Positions 15,915 to 25,337 are shown, counted from the first letter of the stretch. The stretch: DNA of 64,000 nt from Neobacillus cucumis (GCF_002860255.1 NZ_PGVE01000028.1:186001-250000); one strand, 5' to 3'. Translations and numbers: made by a program. Notes: generated from the letters alone by a model not told the origin.

Positions 15915-16904
15915 CTAATACACATCTTTTTTTGTAAAAACCGTAAAAGAGACCACCAATGCAACGGCCCACCAGATTAATAGTACCATCATGGAGAATG
16001 AGAGGTTCATGCCTTCAATTGGCGGTGCATTCCCCTTCATATAATCCGTTAACCGTAAATTGACCATAAAAAGGTATTTGGCTGATTCCCAGGATGAGAC
16101 CATATTACTTAAGATGGCTCCTGAGATAAGTGCTGCAAGCATAACCCCCATCCCTGCAGCGGTGCTTCGAATGAGAACTGACAACATAAAGGATAACGTG
16201 CCAACAACGATGGCAACAAACCATACTAGTCCAAAATCCATCAATAAAAACTTCCATAGGCTTAGGAGTTTTACATCGGATGTATTTAAACCTGATTCGG
16301 TTACGTTAAAACCAGTCAGGATTGGGGTTCCCCACCCCTTATAGCCAAATACGACTCCAGAAATGACATAAGAGATGATTCCTGTTATCGCAATAATCAA
16401 CGAAACTGCTAAACAAAGTGTGATGTATTTACTTAAAAGTACCCTCCACCTCTTTACCGGCCTTGTCAGAAGCAGTTTGATCGAGCCAAGGCTATGTTCG
16501 GAAGAAACTAAATCACTTGCAATGACCATAACCATTAGCGGAATAAATAAGTCAATCGAGTTTTCCAAAAAGATACGCATGAAGGTTGGTGCGCCCGGCT
16601 CTGATGGATTAATATCATGATCTAAATAATATTGCTGCTGTTGGAGCGAAATTTGCAGCTGTTTTTTCCATTCATCAGAAATTCGGCTGCTGCTAAGGCG
16701 GTTGGTTGTGTCGACAATTTGCTGTTGTAAAATGGTCCGCCAATCACTTGTGCCTAACTTTTCCCGCTGTGTTTGAACCTGCTTATATTGCGCATAGGTA
16801 AACAGCATGACAAGGACACCAATAATCAGTGCAATGACCACAAGCCTCTTCTTGGCAATAAGCTTCATCATTTCATTTTGAATTAATTTATTCAATGGTA
16901 TCAC
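15915..16904 (-). CDS. ABC-2 type exporter permease
   Basis: A 329-residue membrane permease of the ABC-2 (BcrB/NatB-like) group. One helix at about 22-40 is followed by a large charged extracytoplasmic loop (about 45-105, Gln-rich LQISLQQQQYYLDHD), then five helices. The motif ASDLVSSEHSLGSIKLLLTRPVKR is the coupling-helix segment typical of this group. It overlaps the upstream ATPase gene by 17 bases, so the two are translated together. The substrate is unknown; relatives export peptides, Na+ or antibiotics. Confidence 0.92.
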   Translation of the reverse strand: MIPLNKLIQNEMMKLIAKKRLVVIALIIGVLVMLFTYAQYKQVQTQREKLGTSDWRTILQQQIVDTTNRLSSSRISDEWKKQLQISLQQQQYYLDHDINPSEPGAPTFMRIFLENSIDLFIPLMVMVIASDLVSSEHSLGSIKLLLTRPVKRWRVLLSKYITLCLAVSLIIAITGIISYVISGVVFGYKGWGTPILTGFNVTESGLNTSDVKLLSLWKFLLMDFGLVWFVAIVVGTLSFMLSVLIRSTAAGMGVMLAALISGAILSNMVSSWESAKYLFMVNLRLTDYMKGNAPPIEGMNLSFSMMVLLIWWAVALVVSFTVFTKKDVY

Positions 16905-17802
16905 CCCCCGTAAGTTCGAGGAATAAGTCTTCTAATACTGGCATTTTTCGATTGATTTCTGTAACGGAGACACCTGCTGATACAAGCTGTTTATTCCATT
17001 CCGGCGTCTTCTGTTCATTAAATTCCGTTAGAATGGTGCCATCATCTTTTACTTCAATTGCCGTTAAGGAACTTAATACTTGTTTTCCTTTTTCAAACGG
17101 TGAAACCCGCCAGACAACACGTTCCCGATTTGAAAGCAGCTGTTCTACCGTATCAATTTTAATAATGGTTCCTTTTGAAATAATTGCCACCCGGTCACAC
17201 AATAATTGTATTTCACTTAACAAATGGCTCGAAACAAGAACACTTAGCCCTTCTTGTTCTGCCAAAAAGCGGATAAACTGCCTCATTTCCCTTATTCCTG
17301 CCGGGTCCAGTCCATTTGTTGGTTCATCTAAAATTAACACCTTTGGGCGTCCTAATAGGGCTTGAGCGATTCCAAGACGCTGCCGCATCCCTAATGAATA
17401 GGTTTTAACTTTATCATGGATACGATCAGTCAAGCCGACAAGTTCAGTGACTTCCCTAATGCGGTCCTCCCCTACCCCATCAATCATTCGGGCAAAATGA
17501 AGGAGATTATTGTAACCCGATAAGTATGGATATAGCTCCGGATTTTCGACAATGCAGCCAAGGTTGCTCATTGCCTCTCGGAATTGATTCTCTACATTAT
17601 ATCCGCATATGTAAATACTTCCCGCAGTCGGTTTAATAAGCCCAACAAGCATTCGGATCGTCGTTGTTTTCCCTGCTCCATTTGGTCCCAAAAAGCCAAA
17701 TACCTCTCCTTCGCGCAGATCAAACGTCAATCCTTTAATGATTTCTCTTTTTCCAATGACCTTTCTCAAATTATCAACAGCTAAGGTAATCTTTTTCTCC
17801 AT
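16888..17802 (-). CDS. ABC exporter ATP-binding protein
   Basis: A 304-residue nucleotide-binding subunit (BcrA/CcmA type). Walker A is GPNGAGKTT near residue 39, the signature is YSLGMRQRLGIAQ, Walker B is VLILDEPTNGLDP and the H-loop is SSHLLSE. A C-terminal accessory domain of about 80 residues follows, as in bacitracin- and Na+-exporter ATPases. It is the middle gene of a three-gene unit with the SGNH hydrolase 11 bases upstream and the permease overlapping downstream. Confidence 0.94.
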   Translation of the reverse strand: MEKKITLAVDNLRKVIGKREIIKGLTFDLREGEVFGFLGPNGAGKTTTIRMLVGLIKPTAGSIYICGYNVENQFREAMSNLGCIVENPELYPYLSGYNNLLHFARMIDGVGEDRIREVTELVGLTDRIHDKVKTYSLGMRQRLGIAQALLGRPKVLILDEPTNGLDPAGIREMRQFIRFLAEQEGLSVLVSSHLLSEIQLLCDRVAIISKGTIIKIDTVEQLLSNRERVVWRVSPFEKGKQVLSSLTAIEVKDDGTILTEFNEQKTPEWNKQLVSAGVSVTEINRKMPVLEDLFLELTGGDTIE

Positions 17803-17813
17803 AATTCTTCTCC

Positions 17814-18590
17814 TTACCAGGTAAGCAGCGAGGCAACACGCTCAGCAATTAAACGGTACCCTTTTGTGTTTGGATGAAACTTATCCGAATACAGATAATC
17901 GTTTACTCTTAACTCAAATAAGTCAAATGTTGGTACAAAGACGATTTTAGGGAATGCTGCACTTACTTCGGCACTGTCATAGTTCCAGTGGCGGACCACC
18001 CTAGACATCTCTTTCCCTTGGTCTAACTCAATAAATGGATTGTATAGTCCAATGAAGAACACATTTGCATTCTGATTGTTTTTTCGAATCTGCTCAAAAA
18101 TAAACTTTAAATTATCAAGATATTGCTTTTCAATTTTGGCAATATTGGCTGTTGAATAATCGGTTAATCCCTGGCCGCCTCGGAACAAATCGTTTCCTCC
18201 AATAGTTACTAACACGATATCAGCCTTTTGGATTTGCCTTGCCACTTCAGTTTCTTGAACCTGTTTACGAAGCTGATCTGATCTTTGACCATTAATGCCG
18301 AGATTAGTCAGCTGCACAGGCTTTTTGGTTTTTTCCTTAATTTCATCGGTCAAATCTCCGACGTATCCTTTCCCGGTCTCGTCACCTGTTCCTCTCGTTA
18401 GTGAGTCTCCTATAGCCACAATGGTTAGTCCCTTTTTGTTTTCTACTTTTTTGCTTACCGTATTTGTTTCAGGAAGCTTATCAGGTTTACCTGCATAATA
18501 TTGACCTACTGCCCAGCCAAGTCCAATCAGCCAGAGGAGACAGAACAATACCCCAACAGCAGTGATGGAACGGATGGTATTCTTACCCAT
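17814..18590 (-). CDS. Membrane-anchored SGNH/GDSL hydrolase
   Basis: A 258-residue extracytoplasmic esterase/lipase-like protein. An N-terminal signal anchor (about 7-27) is followed by block I IGDSLTRGTGDETGKG (catalytic Ser), block II NLGINGQRSDQL, block III IGGNDLF and block V DKFHPNTKGYRLIA (catalytic Asp and His). Substrates of this family range from lipids to cell-wall acetyl groups. I start it at ATG 18590, which has AAAGGGTG upstream; an in-frame ATG at 18647 lacks one. As first gene of the ABC exporter operon it may act on the exported compound or the envelope. Confidence 0.9.
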   Translation of the reverse strand: MGKNTIRSITAVGVLFCLLWLIGLGWAVGQYYAGKPDKLPETNTVSKKVENKKGLTIVAIGDSLTRGTGDETGKGYVGDLTDEIKEKTKKPVQLTNLGINGQRSDQLRKQVQETEVARQIQKADIVLVTIGGNDLFRGGQGLTDYSTANIAKIEKQYLDNLKFIFEQIRKNNQNANVFFIGLYNPFIELDQGKEMSRVVRHWNYDSAEVSAAFPKIVFVPTFDLFELRVNDYLYSDKFHPNTKGYRLIAERVASLLTW

Positions 18591-18715
18591 GTGTGACACC
18601 CTTTCTGGCCTTTTCTTTAATTTAATCACAGTTGTGGTTTGAATCAAACTTTTGACCCTTGTGATTTATAGGTTTTAATTTAAAATTCATTATTTGTTAA
18701 CCATTTCTTTAGATT

Positions 18716-18752
18716 TTATAAAAATAGCCGACTCCCATTTAGGAAATCGGCT
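18716..18752 (-). terminator. Terminator of hmp
   Basis: AGCCGA (18726-18731) and TCGGCT (18747-18752), with inner TCC/GGA pairs, are followed by ATTTTTAT on the minus strand. Confidence 0.8.
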
Positions 18753-18761
18753 TTGCACAAT

Positions 18762-19976
18762 CTATTCTTCTAAATTACCCATTGGTCCAAAGAACTCAAA
18801 GTGAATCCTGCTTTCATTTACTCCAAGTTCTTTTAAGGAGCGGTTTATTGATTTCATAAATGGTACTGGCCCACAGAAATAAAATTCTGATTCCTCAAAG
18901 GATACATGATCCTTTAACCACTCACGTGTTATATAGCCTTCAACATCAAAACGCTTATTTAAGCGGTCTTCTTCTGTTGGTGAATCATAAAAAACATATG
19001 AATTCACATAATCAAGAGCGGTTAACTCTTCGACCTCACTTCTTAATGCATGGACATTACTGTTAGACGCTGCATGGACAAACGTTACTTTACGTTCAGG
19101 CTGTACTTCAACAACCGTTTTTAGCATGCTCATCATTGGTGTTAGGCCGACACCGCCGCTTAATAATACAACAGGTGTAGTCTTGTTTGTATCTAGAATA
19201 AAATCGCCTGCAGGTGCACTGACTTTTAGAATATCTCCTTCATTCACATGATCATGTAAGTAATTCGATACCATTCCATCAGGGTTTGCTGTTCCTGATT
19301 CTTTTTTAACACTGATTCGGTAATACTCTTTTCCTGGGGCGTCTGACAAACTGTATTGACGAATATGGGTAAACTTCTCACCCGCTATTTCTAGTTTAAT
19401 ACTAATATACTGTCCTGGGTTAAAACTTGCGATATCACGTTGATCCTCTGGTTTTAAATAGAATGATGTAATGACGTCACTTTCTACTACTTTACGGTCA
19501 ACCACAAAATTCCGGAAGCCACTCCATCCACCCTGCTGGCTTGTTGCTTCATCATACATTTCAGCTTCTACACTGATAAAAGCGTCAGCAATTACGTTAT
19601 AAGCTTGAGCCCATGCATCGATAATCTCATCCGTTGCCGCATCACCTAATACTTCCTTAATGGCCATTAACAAATGTTTTCCAACGATAGGATAATGTTC
19701 TGGCTTAATTCCAAGACTTCTATGTTTATGCGCAATTTGTTTAACTACTGGTAAAATTGCTTCAAGGTTATCGATATACATGGCCGCCGCGTATACCGTT
19801 CCAGCAAGAGCTTTTTGCTGTCTCCCCTGTTTTTGATTAGCGTGATTAAAGATATTTAATAATTCCGGGTGATTTCCGAACATTAACTTATAAAAAGTAG
19901 TGGTGATTGTTTCTCCATGCTTTTCTAATACTGGTACTGTTGATTTAATAATTTCAATTGTTTTTTGATCTAACAT
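18762..19976 (-). CDS. hmp: Flavohemoglobin, nitric oxide dioxygenase
   Basis: A 404-residue cytoplasmic flavohemoglobin that oxidises NO to nitrate using O2 and NAD(P)H. The globin domain (1-140) has canonical haem-pocket residues: proximal His85, TyrB10 at 29 and GlnE7 at 53. The FAD domain (about 150-260) contains RQYSLSDAP, and the NAD domain (about 265-400) has the GGVGLTPM motif and the CGPVPFM end. Length and residues match E. coli and B. subtilis Hmp. It is monocistronic. Upstream sit an Fnr-type box at -41.5, a TATAAT and a palindrome over the start point, so it is probably switched on by oxygen limitation and/or nitrosative stress. Confidence 0.96.
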   Translation of the reverse strand: MLDQKTIEIIKSTVPVLEKHGETITTTFYKLMFGNHPELLNIFNHANQKQGRQQKALAGTVYAAAMYIDNLEAILPVVKQIAHKHRSLGIKPEHYPIVGKHLLMAIKEVLGDAATDEIIDAWAQAYNVIADAFISVEAEMYDEATSQQGGWSGFRNFVVDRKVVESDVITSFYLKPEDQRDIASFNPGQYISIKLEIAGEKFTHIRQYSLSDAPGKEYYRISVKKESGTANPDGMVSNYLHDHVNEGDILKVSAPAGDFILDTNKTTPVVLLSGGVGLTPMMSMLKTVVEVQPERKVTFVHAASNSNVHALRSEVEELTALDYVNSYVFYDSPTEEDRLNKRFDVEGYITREWLKDHVSFEESEFYFCGPVPFMKSINRSLKELGVNESRIHFEFFGPMGNLEE

Positions 19977-19999
19977 ATTAGAACACTCCTTATCTAGTT

Positions 20000-20019
20000 A
20001 TCACTATATCCATAGTGAT
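20000..20019. promoter_or_regulatory. Perfect palindrome over the hmp transcription start
   Basis: ATCACTATATCCATAGTGAT has 8-bp perfect arms and a 4-bp centre. On the minus strand it begins inside the -10 box and covers about -8 to +12. It is likely a repressor operator; it does not resemble the NsrR sites I know from B. subtilis. A 5' UTR stem-loop is the alternative. Confidence 0.5.
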
Positions 20020-20060
20020 TATATGCAATAAATCAAAGTAACTAAGTGATTCAAATCACA
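20018..20060 (-). promoter_or_regulatory. hmp promoter with Fnr/CRP-type box at -41.5
   Basis: On the minus strand TGTGATTTGAATCACT (20060-20045) matches Fnr/CRP consensus TGTGA-N6-TCACA at 9 of 10 positions. Its centre is 29 bp upstream of TATAAT (20023-20018), which puts it at -41.5, the class II activator position used by B. subtilis Fnr. Confidence 0.7.
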
Positions 20061-20230
20061 CATTTTTATTTTTATATATTAATTTCAGCATTTTTCTTCT
20101 AATTTTCACAAAATGTTCAAAGATTAATATGACAGATATAACTAGTGAAACTGTTTTCAATATAGTAATGTTTATTATAGACTTCTAAAGACAACCTAAT
20201 TTGTGTATTTACCGGAGGAAAAGGATTATT

Positions 20231-21079
20231 ATGAGTAAAGCAAAAATTGCGTGGATTACAGACACCACTGCTTCTCTGAGCAAAAAATTTATTGAGGAAC
20301 ACGATATCTATGTCATTCCCTTACATGTTGTCATTAATGATGAATTTTATAAAGAAACAATTGATATAACGGAACATGAATTTTATGAACGGATGAAAAA
20401 CGAGGAAGGAAAATTTCAGTCTTCCCAACCTTCTATTAACGACTTTGTTGAGCTATATAGGAAATTAAAAGAGGACTATGATTTTGGAATCGCGGTCCAT
20501 GCCTCAAGTACTTTAACTGGAACCTATCAATCATCAGTTATGGCAGCAAATATGGAAGATTTTAAGTTATACGCCATTGACTCCAAGATAGGTTCCTATC
20601 CTCTATCATTTTTAATAAAAAAGGGGATTGAACTTGTTGAGAAAGGTTTAGAAGCGGACGAGGTGGTTGAACGTCTGAATGCCTTGCGCAGCAATACTAG
20701 ATTGTATTTGGTCCCTTCTAATTTGGACCAGCTTCACAAAAGCGGGCGGGTGTCAGGCAGTCAAAAAATCTTAGCTTCTCTCTTTAATATTAAGCCGATT
20801 CTGGCAATTGAAGATGGGGCTGCACAGATTAAAGATAAAGTTCGGACTGAAAAGAAAGCCATTGCTTATCTTGCTTCTAAATTAAGAGAAGATCTTGAAA
20901 CAAAAACAGTAAAAAAAGTAGCTATTGTCCATGCGAATGATCCCGAAAAGGCTGCGGAGATTGAAAAATACATGAACGATCATTTTCCAGATATTGAAAC
21001 AGAAATTTTAATGCTCATCACGGTTGCAGGAGTTCATACCGGTGTCGGGACACTAGGGCTTTCATGGGTATGTGAGTAA
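20231..21079 (+). CDS. DegV family fatty-acid-binding protein
   Basis: A 282-residue DegV protein. These cytoplasmic proteins bind a long-chain fatty acid; some (FakB) hand it to the fatty acid kinase FakA for entry into phospholipid synthesis. Motifs seen are WITDTTASL at the start, SSQPSINDF, HASSTLTGTYQS and the lysine/serine-rich SGRVSGSQK loop. The ATG at 20231 follows GGAGGAAAAGG; an in-frame ATG at 20201 is upstream of that site and unlikely. It is single and divergent from hmp. Whether it is a FakB or another DegV paralogue is not clear from sequence. Confidence 0.93.
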   Translation: MSKAKIAWITDTTASLSKKFIEEHDIYVIPLHVVINDEFYKETIDITEHEFYERMKNEEGKFQSSQPSINDFVELYRKLKEDYDFGIAVHASSTLTGTYQSSVMAANMEDFKLYAIDSKIGSYPLSFLIKKGIELVEKGLEADEVVERLNALRSNTRLYLVPSNLDQLHKSGRVSGSQKILASLFNIKPILAIEDGAAQIKDKVRTEKKAIAYLASKLREDLETKTVKKVAIVHANDPEKAAEIEKYMNDHFPDIETEILMLITVAGVHTGVGTLGLSWVCE

Positions 21080-21108
21080 AGGACTGATTCTCATCAGTCC
21101 TTTTTTTG
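21080..21108 (+). terminator. Terminator of degV
   Basis: AGGACTGA / TCAGTCCT hairpin followed by TTTTTTG. Confidence 0.9.
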
Positions 21109-21116
21109 TATATCCC

Positions 21117-21782
21117 CTATAATATACCTTTAGCTTTTGCTTCTGTTAACCACCCAGGAAACTCATTTAATAACTGATTATACAATTCCTCATCTGTTAT
21201 TTTTTCAATATCTTTAATGTGAAAAAAGTTAGCATTATCTACAAAGCGGCCTTCCATTGTATCTAATTTTTCAAGTACTTCAAAATTGGAATCACCCACT
21301 CCGACAAATTGCCAAAAGATTGGCTTTGTAGATGATTCGACTACTGGTTTCTTAATGGTTTTTTTACATCCTCCATCGTTTATAAATACAATAAAAGCAG
21401 GCTCTGATGAAGGTGACTCTTCTGTATATTTCTTAATCACATCTACCATGACAGGTGGTTCATCGTTCCTTCCGAATTTATGTATTAGGTCGTTGTTTAA
21501 AATATACTCTTCCACATAATTCACAAAGTCCCGCTCCGTAACCGATTTTAAACGGGAATATTCATTATCATACACCCAGACATCTAAAGTACCATCATCG
21601 TCAAATTGGCTGGCAACCGCTAATATTCTCTCAACAACCTTTTGAACAGTACCATTTTTATATAAACTTCTCATTGAGCCTGAAATATCCAACACTAAAC
21701 CAACTCTGGCAACAACATTGGTTAGCTTCTTTTTTTCTAAAACGATTCCTGCTTTTTGTTTTAATAAACTAATGGATGACAT
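21117..21782 (-). CDS. VWA domain protein (TerF-like)
   Basis: A 221-residue protein that is essentially one von Willebrand A domain. The metal-ion-dependent adhesion site is present as DISGS (Asp32, Ser34, Ser36), with the conserved FINDGG later (near 143) and a VGVGDSNFEVLEKLDTM segment typical of the TerF/TerY-like VWA group. These are linked to tellurite/stress (Ter) systems and act in the cytoplasm. A TerD/TerB fusion gene lies about 15 kb away at 36.3 kb, but nothing ties the two together directly. GGGAGGAAT precedes the start. Confidence 0.88.
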   Translation of the reverse strand: MSSISLLKQKAGIVLEKKKLTNVVARVGLVLDISGSMRSLYKNGTVQKVVERILAVASQFDDDGTLDVWVYDNEYSRLKSVTERDFVNYVEEYILNNDLIHKFGRNDEPPVMVDVIKKYTEESPSSEPAFIVFINDGGCKKTIKKPVVESSTKPIFWQFVGVGDSNFEVLEKLDTMEGRFVDNANFFHIKDIEKITDEELYNQLLNEFPGWLTEAKAKGIL

Positions 21783-21906
21783 TTTTTATTCCTCCCAATG
21801 GATAATGGTGCGATTCTTAGAAAATAATCATCTTCTATTATTATACTTCATTAAAAAAATATGTTAGATTATTTTCTATAAAATAAATGTGTGAAATGGA
21901 TTTGAA

Positions 21907-22494
21907 ATGATGAAAAAAAACAAAAGAATGTTATGGATACTAAGTATCTTTACAGTAATAGGGTTAATTTATGTGAGTATATTACAGGTTAAGATTATTC
22001 AATATAGCCATCTAAAAGCCCCAAAGGATGCGGATTATTTGATTGTTCTTGGAGCAAGAGTTAGAGGTGAAAAGCCTTCTCTGGCGTTTGCAAGCAGGAT
22101 TGATACAGCAGCTACGTACCTAAAAGAAAACCCAAAAACCATTGTCATTGCCTCAGGAGGCAAAGGACCAGGCGAGGACATCTCTGAAGCCAAGGCAATT
22201 AAAAGGGAGCTAGTTAAGCAAGGAATTAACAAATCTCGAATATTATTAGAAGACCGCTCAACGGATACCTATGAAAATATAGAGTTCTCCAAAAAGCTCA
22301 TTCCTCCTAATGCTGAACTTGGGGTTATAGTGACGAATACATTCCATTTATATCGTGCGCTTTCTATTGCCAATGATCAAGGTTTACATGTTAAGGGTCT
22401 GCCTGCAAAAACACCATGGTTAGCCGTTTTAAAAAATTACTCCCGTGAATATTTGGCTATTACTAAATACTACTTAAAAAAGGTAATAGCATAA
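21907..22494 (+). CDS. YdcF/SanA (DUF218) membrane-anchored protein
   Basis: A 195-residue DUF218 protein. A single N-terminal helix (about 9-27) anchors an extracytoplasmic domain with LIVLGARVRGEKPS, a SGGKGPGE loop, DRSTDTYENI and VIVTNTFHLYRAL, the full set of family motifs. E. coli SanA and ElyC of this family affect envelope barrier and murein precursor metabolism; no biochemical activity is settled. The ribosome site is weak, and either of two tandem ATGs could start it. Confidence 0.9.
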   Translation: MMKKNKRMLWILSIFTVIGLIYVSILQVKIIQYSHLKAPKDADYLIVLGARVRGEKPSLAFASRIDTAATYLKENPKTIVIASGGKGPGEDISEAKAIKRELVKQGINKSRILLEDRSTDTYENIEFSKKLIPPNAELGVIVTNTFHLYRALSIANDQGLHVKGLPAKTPWLAVLKNYSREYLAITKYYLKKVIA

Positions 22495-22522
22495 AAACTC
22501 GACTGATTTTTAGTCGAGTTTT
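22494..22522. terminator. Bidirectional terminator between ydcF-like and GNAT genes
   Basis: AAAACTCGACT / AGTCGAGTTTT perfect arms with a 7-base loop. Confidence 0.9.
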
Positions 22523-22527
22523 CTTCA

Positions 22528-23088
22528 TTATTTTATTTTTGCATAGATACAGGTATCTCTTACTTCTTTGCTATCTGCAGAAATACCGTCATTTTTTAAG
22601 ATGCCTTCCAATTTGAATCCTAGTTTTTCAGGGATAGCCCTGCTTTTAGTATTTTTCCTATCACAACGGATTTCCACTCGTTTTGCGTTTAGTTCGCGAA
22701 AAGCAAATTCGGTAATTGCCTGAGCTGCCTCTGTGATATATCCTTTACCGCTGAACCTGGTATCAATCCAGTAGCCGATTTCGAATTTTGGTACATCCCA
22801 GTTCATGCGATGCAAACCTGAAGCCCCGATAAATTCACCTGTTTCCCGATGAAAGATATGGAGTCTAAGGTCCTCTCTGGTTAAAAACTTGGCATGCGCA
22901 TCACGCATGTTGGCTTCAACCTCTTGTTCGGTTTGTTCTCTATTAGCCCAAGGCATCCATGGTTTCAGTTCATTTATGGATGACTGTATAGCTTCATATA
23001 CCATTTTTCCATCTCCAGGCATCGTCTTTCTAATCCATAGTCTCTCAGTATAAATTTCTTCTGGAAACTCTATTAAAATTGGTTTCAT
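22528..23088 (-). CDS. GNAT acetyltransferase (RimJ/RimL type)
   Basis: A 186-residue N-acetyltransferase. It opens with the RimL/RimJ pattern (TERLWIRKTMPGDGKMVYEAI), followed by WMPWA, a GASGLHRMNWDVPKFEIGYWID segment and the acetyl-CoA pyrophosphate loop FSGKGYITEAAQA. The end ENDGISADSKEVRDTCIYA-like strand is usual for ribosomal-protein-type acetyltransferases. Targets could be an alanine N terminus or a small molecule; sequence does not tell. It is the only gene between the ydcF terminator and the repeat array. Confidence 0.9.
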   Translation of the reverse strand: MKPILIEFPEEIYTERLWIRKTMPGDGKMVYEAIQSSINELKPWMPWANREQTEQEVEANMRDAHAKFLTREDLRLHIFHRETGEFIGASGLHRMNWDVPKFEIGYWIDTRFSGKGYITEAAQAITEFAFRELNAKRVEIRCDRKNTKSRAIPEKLGFKLEGILKNDGISADSKEVRDTCIYAKIK

Positions 23089-23204
23089 TTAATCTCGCTC
23101 CTTTCTGAATAAAAGAATTTCGATATTCATATTTAATTTTCCTTTTTTAAATGGGAAAAGGTTGATTTCTTTATTATGTGTCAGCCTGTAGATACCTTTA
23201 AGGG

Positions 23205-23526
23205 GTTGTCCGAGATATACCTCTATGAGGACAGGTTTCTGGTTTCTGCACACAGTTTGTCCTCATAAGCCCTTCATGTGGACATGATCCTTGGTTTCCT
23301 TACGCAGGTTGTCCTCATGAGCCCTTCATGTGAACATGGGTCTTGGTTTCTTTATACAGTTTGTCCTCATGAGCCTTTCATGTGGACATGGGATCTTGTT
23401 TCTTGATGCAGGTTGTCCTCATGAGCCTTTCATGTGGACATGAACCTTGGTTTCTTCACACAGTTTGTCCTCATGGGCCTTTCATGTGGACTGGGGACCT
23501 TGTTTCTTTATAAAGTTTGTCCTCAG
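23205..23526. repeat. 52-bp tandem repeat array, five full copies
   Basis: Copies start at 23253, 23305, 23357, 23409 and 23461, each exactly 52 bp; a degenerate copy lies upstream and a 14-base partial copy follows at 23513. The core TTGTCCTCATGAGCC is the best kept part. Each unit can fold by GTCCTCATG pairing with CATGTGGAC (one mismatch) around a 7-base loop. The array lies between two genes of the minus strand and contains no believable gene. Confidence 0.92.
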
Positions 23527-23546
23527 ACCTAGTATTAGGCGCCATA

Positions 23547-23578
23547 TATAAAAAGACTCTCCCAAAACTGGAAGAGCC
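23547..23578 (-). terminator. Terminator of proS
   Basis: Minus-strand GGCTCTTCC-AGTTTT-GGGAGAGTC with two G-T pairs, then TTTTT. Confidence 0.8.
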
Positions 23579-23588
23579 TTCATCTATC

Positions 23589-25019
23589 TTAGTATGCTTT
23601 TGCCCAATAAACCATTTGCTCTGTTTCTTTTCCACAGCAAACACATTTATCTGCCACTTTTTCTTGCTCAAATGGGATACAGCGAGAAGTTGCACCCGTA
23701 TCTTCTTTGATTTTTTCTTCACACGCTAAATCACCGCACCACATGGCTTTAATAAACCCTGGCTTTGCCTCCAGAGTATCTTTTAACTCTCCAAGAGTCG
23801 TTGCTGCGGAGGTTCTCTCTTCGCGGTGATTTAATGCCTTATTATAAAGATTTGATTGAATATCATCCAACAATTCAACAAGCTTTGTTTCTAATTCAGC
23901 TAAAGGAACAATAACCTTCTCTAATGTATCCCTTCTAACCAACACAACTTGTTTATTTTCAATATCTTTTGGTCCAACTTCAAGACGAACAGGGATTCCC
24001 TTCATCTCATACTCATTGAACTTCCAGCCTGGCTTCTTGTCGCTAGCGTCGATATCAACACGAGCAATCGCACCAAGAGATTTTTTCAAATCATAAGCAA
24101 AATCAAGTACGCCTTCCTTATGCTGTGCAATAGGAACAATCATCACCTGAGTTGGAGCTGCTTTTGGAGGAATAACTAAACCTCGGTCGTCACCGTGAAC
24201 CATGATCAATGCACCGATAATTCTTGTTGTGAAGCCCCATGAGGTTTGATGAACGTACTGAAGCTTACCTTCTTTGTCTGTATACTGAATGTTAAACGCT
24301 TCAGCAAAACCAGTACCAAAGTGATGGGAAGTTCCGGATTGTAATGCTTTTCCATCGTGCATTAAGCTTTCAATAGTAAAGGTAGCTTTTGCACCAGCAA
24401 ACTTCTCCTTCTCCGTTTTTTGACCCTTCACAACCGGAATCGCAAGAATTTCTTCACATACGGCAGCATACACATTTAACATTTTAATGGTTTCTTCCAT
24501 TGCCTCTTCATCGGTCGCATGAGCTGTATGGCCTTCCTGCCACAAGAACTCAAGCGTTCTCAAAAATGGACGTGTTGTTTTCTCCCAACGAACAACGTTT
24601 GCCCACTGATTATACAGCTTTGGTAAATCACGATAAGAATGAATGATGTTGCTGTAGTGTTCACAGAACAATACCTCAGATGTCGGACGGACTACTAACC
24701 GTTCTGCTAGTGGCTCAGAACCTCCGTGCGTTACCCAAGCCACTTCCGGAGCAAATCCCTCGACATGATCTTTTTCCTTTTGAAGTAGGCTTTCTGGAAT
24801 AAATAATGGCATATATACATTTTCATGCCCTGTTTCTTTAATGCGGCGGTCAAGCTCATTTTTAATGTTATCCCATAATGCATAACCATATGGGCGGATA
24901 ATCATTGAACCGCGTACACTTGAATAATCGATTAAATCAGCTTTCGTTACAACATCTGTATACCACTGGGCGAAATCTTCGTCCATGCTGGTTACATCTT
25001 TTACAAATTCCTTTGCCAT
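23589..25019 (-). CDS. proS: Prolyl-tRNA synthetase (archaeal/eukaryal type)
   Basis: A 476-residue class II prolyl-tRNA synthetase charging tRNA-Pro. It is the short form lacking the INS editing domain. Motif 2 is visible ([17 protein letters not shown]), motif 3 as [18 protein letters not shown], and the C-terminal zinc-type domain carries CGDLAC and CVCCGKE before the terminal Tyr. Many Bacillus have this gene in addition to the bacterial-type ProS; in B. cereus-like genomes both occur. Here it is governed by its own T-box leader and promoter, so it should respond to uncharged tRNA-Pro. Confidence 0.96.
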   Translation of the reverse strand: MAKEFVKDVTSMDEDFAQWYTDVVTKADLIDYSSVRGSMIIRPYGYALWDNIKNELDRRIKETGHENVYMPLFIPESLLQKEKDHVEGFAPEVAWVTHGGSEPLAERLVVRPTSEVLFCEHYSNIIHSYRDLPKLYNQWANVVRWEKTTRPFLRTLEFLWQEGHTAHATDEEAMEETIKMLNVYAAVCEEILAIPVVKGQKTEKEKFAGAKATFTIESLMHDGKALQSGTSHHFGTGFAEAFNIQYTDKEGKLQYVHQTSWGFTTRIIGALIMVHGDDRGLVIPPKAAPTQVMIVPIAQHKEGVLDFAYDLKKSLGAIARVDIDASDKKPGWKFNEYEMKGIPVRLEVGPKDIENKQVVLVRRDTLEKVIVPLAELETKLVELLDDIQSNLYNKALNHREERTSAATTLGELKDTLEAKPGFIKAMWCGDLACEEKIKEDTGATSRCIPFEQEKVADKCVCCGKETEQMVYWAKAY

Positions 25020-25331
25020 TTTGACACCCCATTATTATTAATTACAGAGAATTATCGAGCGTATTTCTGCTTTTTGAATACAAAAAGACCCTGATCCAAA
25101 AAAAGGGACCAAGGCCTGGCGGTACCACCCTAAATTCAAAAAGCAAATGCTTTTAACTCTCTTACATGATAACGGATTTTATCCGCATGTATCTTCAAAT
25201 AATAATCCGATACAGAACTCGTGAGGCAGGTTCAATTGATTGTCTTAAGAAACCTCACACCAATGGTTTCCTCTCTTGGTAAGACTGAAGTCAATTTACT
25301 AATCCCCGTCAACGTTTCAAATAGTATTTTT
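25020..25331 (-). promoter_or_regulatory. T-box leader of proS (proline specifier)
   Basis: A roughly 310-base leader. The conserved T-box AGGGTGGTACCGCC is at 25118-25132 on the minus strand. It is followed by the terminator hairpin GGTCCC...AGGGTC plus TTTTT (25081-25110). In Stem I the probable specifier is CCU (proline) in GAACCUGCC, complement of 25228-25230. Binding of uncharged tRNA-Pro would favour the antiterminator. Confidence 0.93.
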
Positions 25332-25337
25332 GAAAAA

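Noticed and set aside
23205..23526. CRISPR array
   Set aside because: The units follow one another without unique spacers, and no cas gene is near; it is a plain tandem repeat.
23471..23722. 83-codon minus-strand frame
   Set aside because: It crosses the repeat array, the proS terminator and the proS end in another frame.
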